The notes under the pieces: model-generated
Seen by the model: the letters and a program-made list of their open reading frames with translations, nothing else
Told to the model about the DNA's origin: nothing
The model's database searches: none
Part shown: positions 62,606 to 64,000 of the stretch, piece by piece
Layout: every line of letters begins with the position of its first letter
Position numbering within the stretch: position 1 is the stretch's first letter
Made by a program: the position numbers and the translations under genes
Source: Herbiconiux sp.
GTDB lineage: Bacteria; Actinomycetota; Actinomycetes; Actinomycetales; Microbacteriaceae
DNA: 64,000 nt
NCBI RefSeq assembly: GCF_004297105.1
Contig: NZ_SCVE01000018.1
Coordinates: 262,668 to 326,667 of the forward strand
Direction of reading: 5' to 3'

Positions 62606-64000
62606 GTGAAGCTCAAATTCACTCTGCAGCGGGCCGACTCCTCCGTCGCCGACATCGTGGTGACCACCGACGCCACCGCCTCCGTCGGTGACATCGCCAC
62701 CGCGATCGCACTGGCCGACACCTCGATGCCCCTCCCGGCCACGACCGCACCTCCGCCACCGCGAGCCCCCGACCGCTCCGCCACCGCCCCGGCGTTCCCG
62801 GCCACCGCATCCGTCTCGCCACCGCCGGTCCCGCCGCGCCCCGAGTTCACCCTCGTCTCCTCGCCGCCGGCCTTCGCACGCGAGACGACGCTGGCGCCGT
62901 CGACCCCGATCGGAGAGGCCGAGATCGGCTCGGGGTACAGCATCCGTATCGCCCGGGTCGCGTCGCCGGGGCCGTCGGCGGCTGCCGGAGCCCCCGCCGC
63001 CGCAATCGCACGCGTGATCTCGGGCCCGGATGCCGGCCGCGAGTTCCCCCTCGCCCTCGGTGAGAGCACGATCGGCCGCGACCCCTCGTGCACGATCACG
63101 CTGCACGACCCCCTGGCCTCGAAAGTGCACGCGAAGGTGATCGTCACCGACACCATCGAGGTGGCCGACCTCAACTCCGCGAACGGGCTGCTGATCGACG
63201 GTGGCATCGTCACCCGCGTGGCCGTCGACGAGCACCAGACCGTCACGATCGGCGACACCGAGCTCGGCTTCCGGCACCTGGGCACCGCGCGCGAGACGCG
63301 CCCCTCGGAGCGCGGCGGCATCCTGCCCTTCAATCGCGCACCACGGGTGGAACGGCGCTATCCGGGCCGCACCTTCACCACGCCACTCGCCCCGGCCGAG
63401 CCCGACAAGGCGCGCTTCCCGTGGATCTCGCTCGTCGCGCCACTCATCACGGGCGTGGCCATGTACGCGCTCTTCCAGAGCCCGTTCGCCCTGCTGTTCG
63501 TGGCGCTCGCGCCCATCCTCGTGCTCGGCAGCTACGTCGACGGCGGCATGAACCGCCGGCGCCGGCTCGAACGGGACACCGAACGCTTCGACACCGAACT
63601 CCACGACCTCACGGTCGAGCTGGCCGAGGAGGTGCCCCGGGAACGAGCCGCCCGCGCGTCCGAGGCGCCCGCCACGGCCGAGGTCTACGCCGACGCGATG
63701 CAGCTCGGACCTCTGCTCTGGACCCGCCGCCCCGAGCACTGGTCGTTCCTCACCGTGCGCTTGGGCCTCGGCACCCTCGAGAGCCGCAACACCGTCGAGA
63801 AGGCATCGAGCGACGACGCGCGATCGATCCTCGAGCTGCGCCTTCGCGCCGAGGCGGCTCTCGCGCCCTTCGAGCGCATCGCGGATGTGCCCCTGGTCGA
63901 GAACGCCCGCTCGAGCGGTGCCATCGGCATCGCGGGCCGTCGGGAGGCGTCAGCGGATGTCGCCCGCGCGCTCCTCGTGCAGCTCATCGGTCTGCACTCC
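62606..64000 (+). CDS. FHA-domain FtsK/SpoIIIE-type ATPase of a type VII-like system (partial)
   Basis: 465 codons are open from a GTG at 62606 (VKLKFTLQRADSSVADIV), with GGAGGTGGG just upstream, to the window end. A ubiquitin-like N-terminal region is possible, then a Pro-rich linker. The FHA domain at about 138-215 carries STIGRDPSCTITL, SKVHAKV and NSANGLLIDGG. Two close membrane helices lie at about 272-310, then a coiled region typical of EccC/EssC before the ATPase modules, which are outside the window. Together with the kinase and the anchored protein it looks like the edge of a WXG100 secretion locus. Confidence 0.85.
   Translation, partial: MKLKFTLQRADSSVADIVVTTDATASVGDIATAIALADTSMPLPATTAPPPPRAPDRSATAPAFPATASVSPPPVPPRPEFTLVSSPPAFARETTLAPSTPIGEAEIGSGYSIRIARVASPGPSAAAGAPAAAIARVISGPDAGREFPLALGESTIGRDPSCTITLHDPLASKVHAKVIVTDTIEVADLNSANGLLIDGGIVTRVAVDEHQTVTIGDTELGFRHLGTARETRPSERGGILPFNRAPRVERRYPGRTFTTPLAPAEPDKARFPWISLVAPLITGVAMYALFQSPFALLFVALAPILVLGSYVDGGMNRRRRLERDTERFDTELHDLTVELAEEVPRERAARASEAPATAEVYADAMQLGPLLWTRRPEHWSFLTVRLGLGTLESRNTVEKASSDDARSILELRLRAEAALAPFERIADVPLVENARSSGAIGIAGRREASADVARALLVQLIGLHS

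Overview
The window is 64 kb of very GC-rich DNA, with GC-biased third codon positions, frequent GTG starts and many 4-base stop/start overlaps. It carries gene families typical of Actinomycetota: a complete mycofactocin locus, PASTA kinases, an FHA-FtsK/SpoIIIE protein and a mycothiol-type DinB/MDMPI protein. I infer a high-GC actinomycete, most likely Microbacteriaceae-like. The taxonomic placement is inference, because there is no rRNA here. No tRNA, rRNA, CRISPR array, transposase or prophage was seen.

Layout. 1-6.5 kb: a Pst-type phosphate locus on the minus strand (pstC, pstA, a membrane-anchored pstS, and a second large secreted binding-protein-like gene that runs off the left edge; no pstB in view). 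6.6-16 kb: cell-surface genes (a PASTA kinase with a repeat-filled activation loop, a lytic transglycosylase, a lone ABC ATPase, a DUF2236 protein, a geranylgeranyl-reductase-like flavoprotein and a secreted GH5-CBM2 cellulase). 16-29.2 kb: the mycofactocin region. mftD-mftE-mftF form one minus-strand operon. mftA-mftB-mftC, three tandem mycofactocin-type SDR dehydrogenases, a MoxR ATPase and a VWA protein form a second. mftR-mftG run divergently on plus. A nearly identical 18-bp site, TAnTGACACCGrGTGCC plus one flanking base, lies in front of both mftA/mftR and mftD and is a good candidate MftR operator.

29-38 kb: methyltransferase, two DHA2-type MFS pumps (one behind a TetR gene), an LssY-like membrane protein, and a nucleotidyltransferase-fold protein with a degenerate active site. 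37.9-39.2 kb: a VapBC toxin-antitoxin pair with a perfect palindromic operator, and a DUF4253 gene broken by a 20-bp tandem duplication. 39-48 kb: TMEM175-type channel, MDMPI-like protein, glycosyltransferase coupled to a GH92 alpha-mannosidase, and a coupled secreted/membrane protein operon. 48-52 kb: DinB, cupin lipoprotein, and a polysaccharide deacetylase lipoprotein. 51.9-53.3 kb: an AbiE-type (type IV) toxin-antitoxin pair behind a perfect 18-bp inverted repeat. 53.4-56.5 kb: ArsR-SRPBCC, esterase, glutaminase-STAS and a 48-residue acidic protein, with related operators. 56.5-60.3 kb: class II amidotransferase, MFS pump and zwf. 60.5-64 kb: an anchored secreted protein, a kinase and an FHA/FtsK-type ATPase that looks like the edge of a type VII-like secretion locus.

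The three intergenic stretches longer than 300 bp (9839-10185, 10999-11343, 20026-20368) all carry palindromic repeats of two families that share the core CCACAAAGTGTCG. A second theme is low-complexity Ala/Pro/Thr/Asp-rich inserts and tails in otherwise conserved enzymes (kinase, MftF, MftG, MftD, flavoprotein, GH92).
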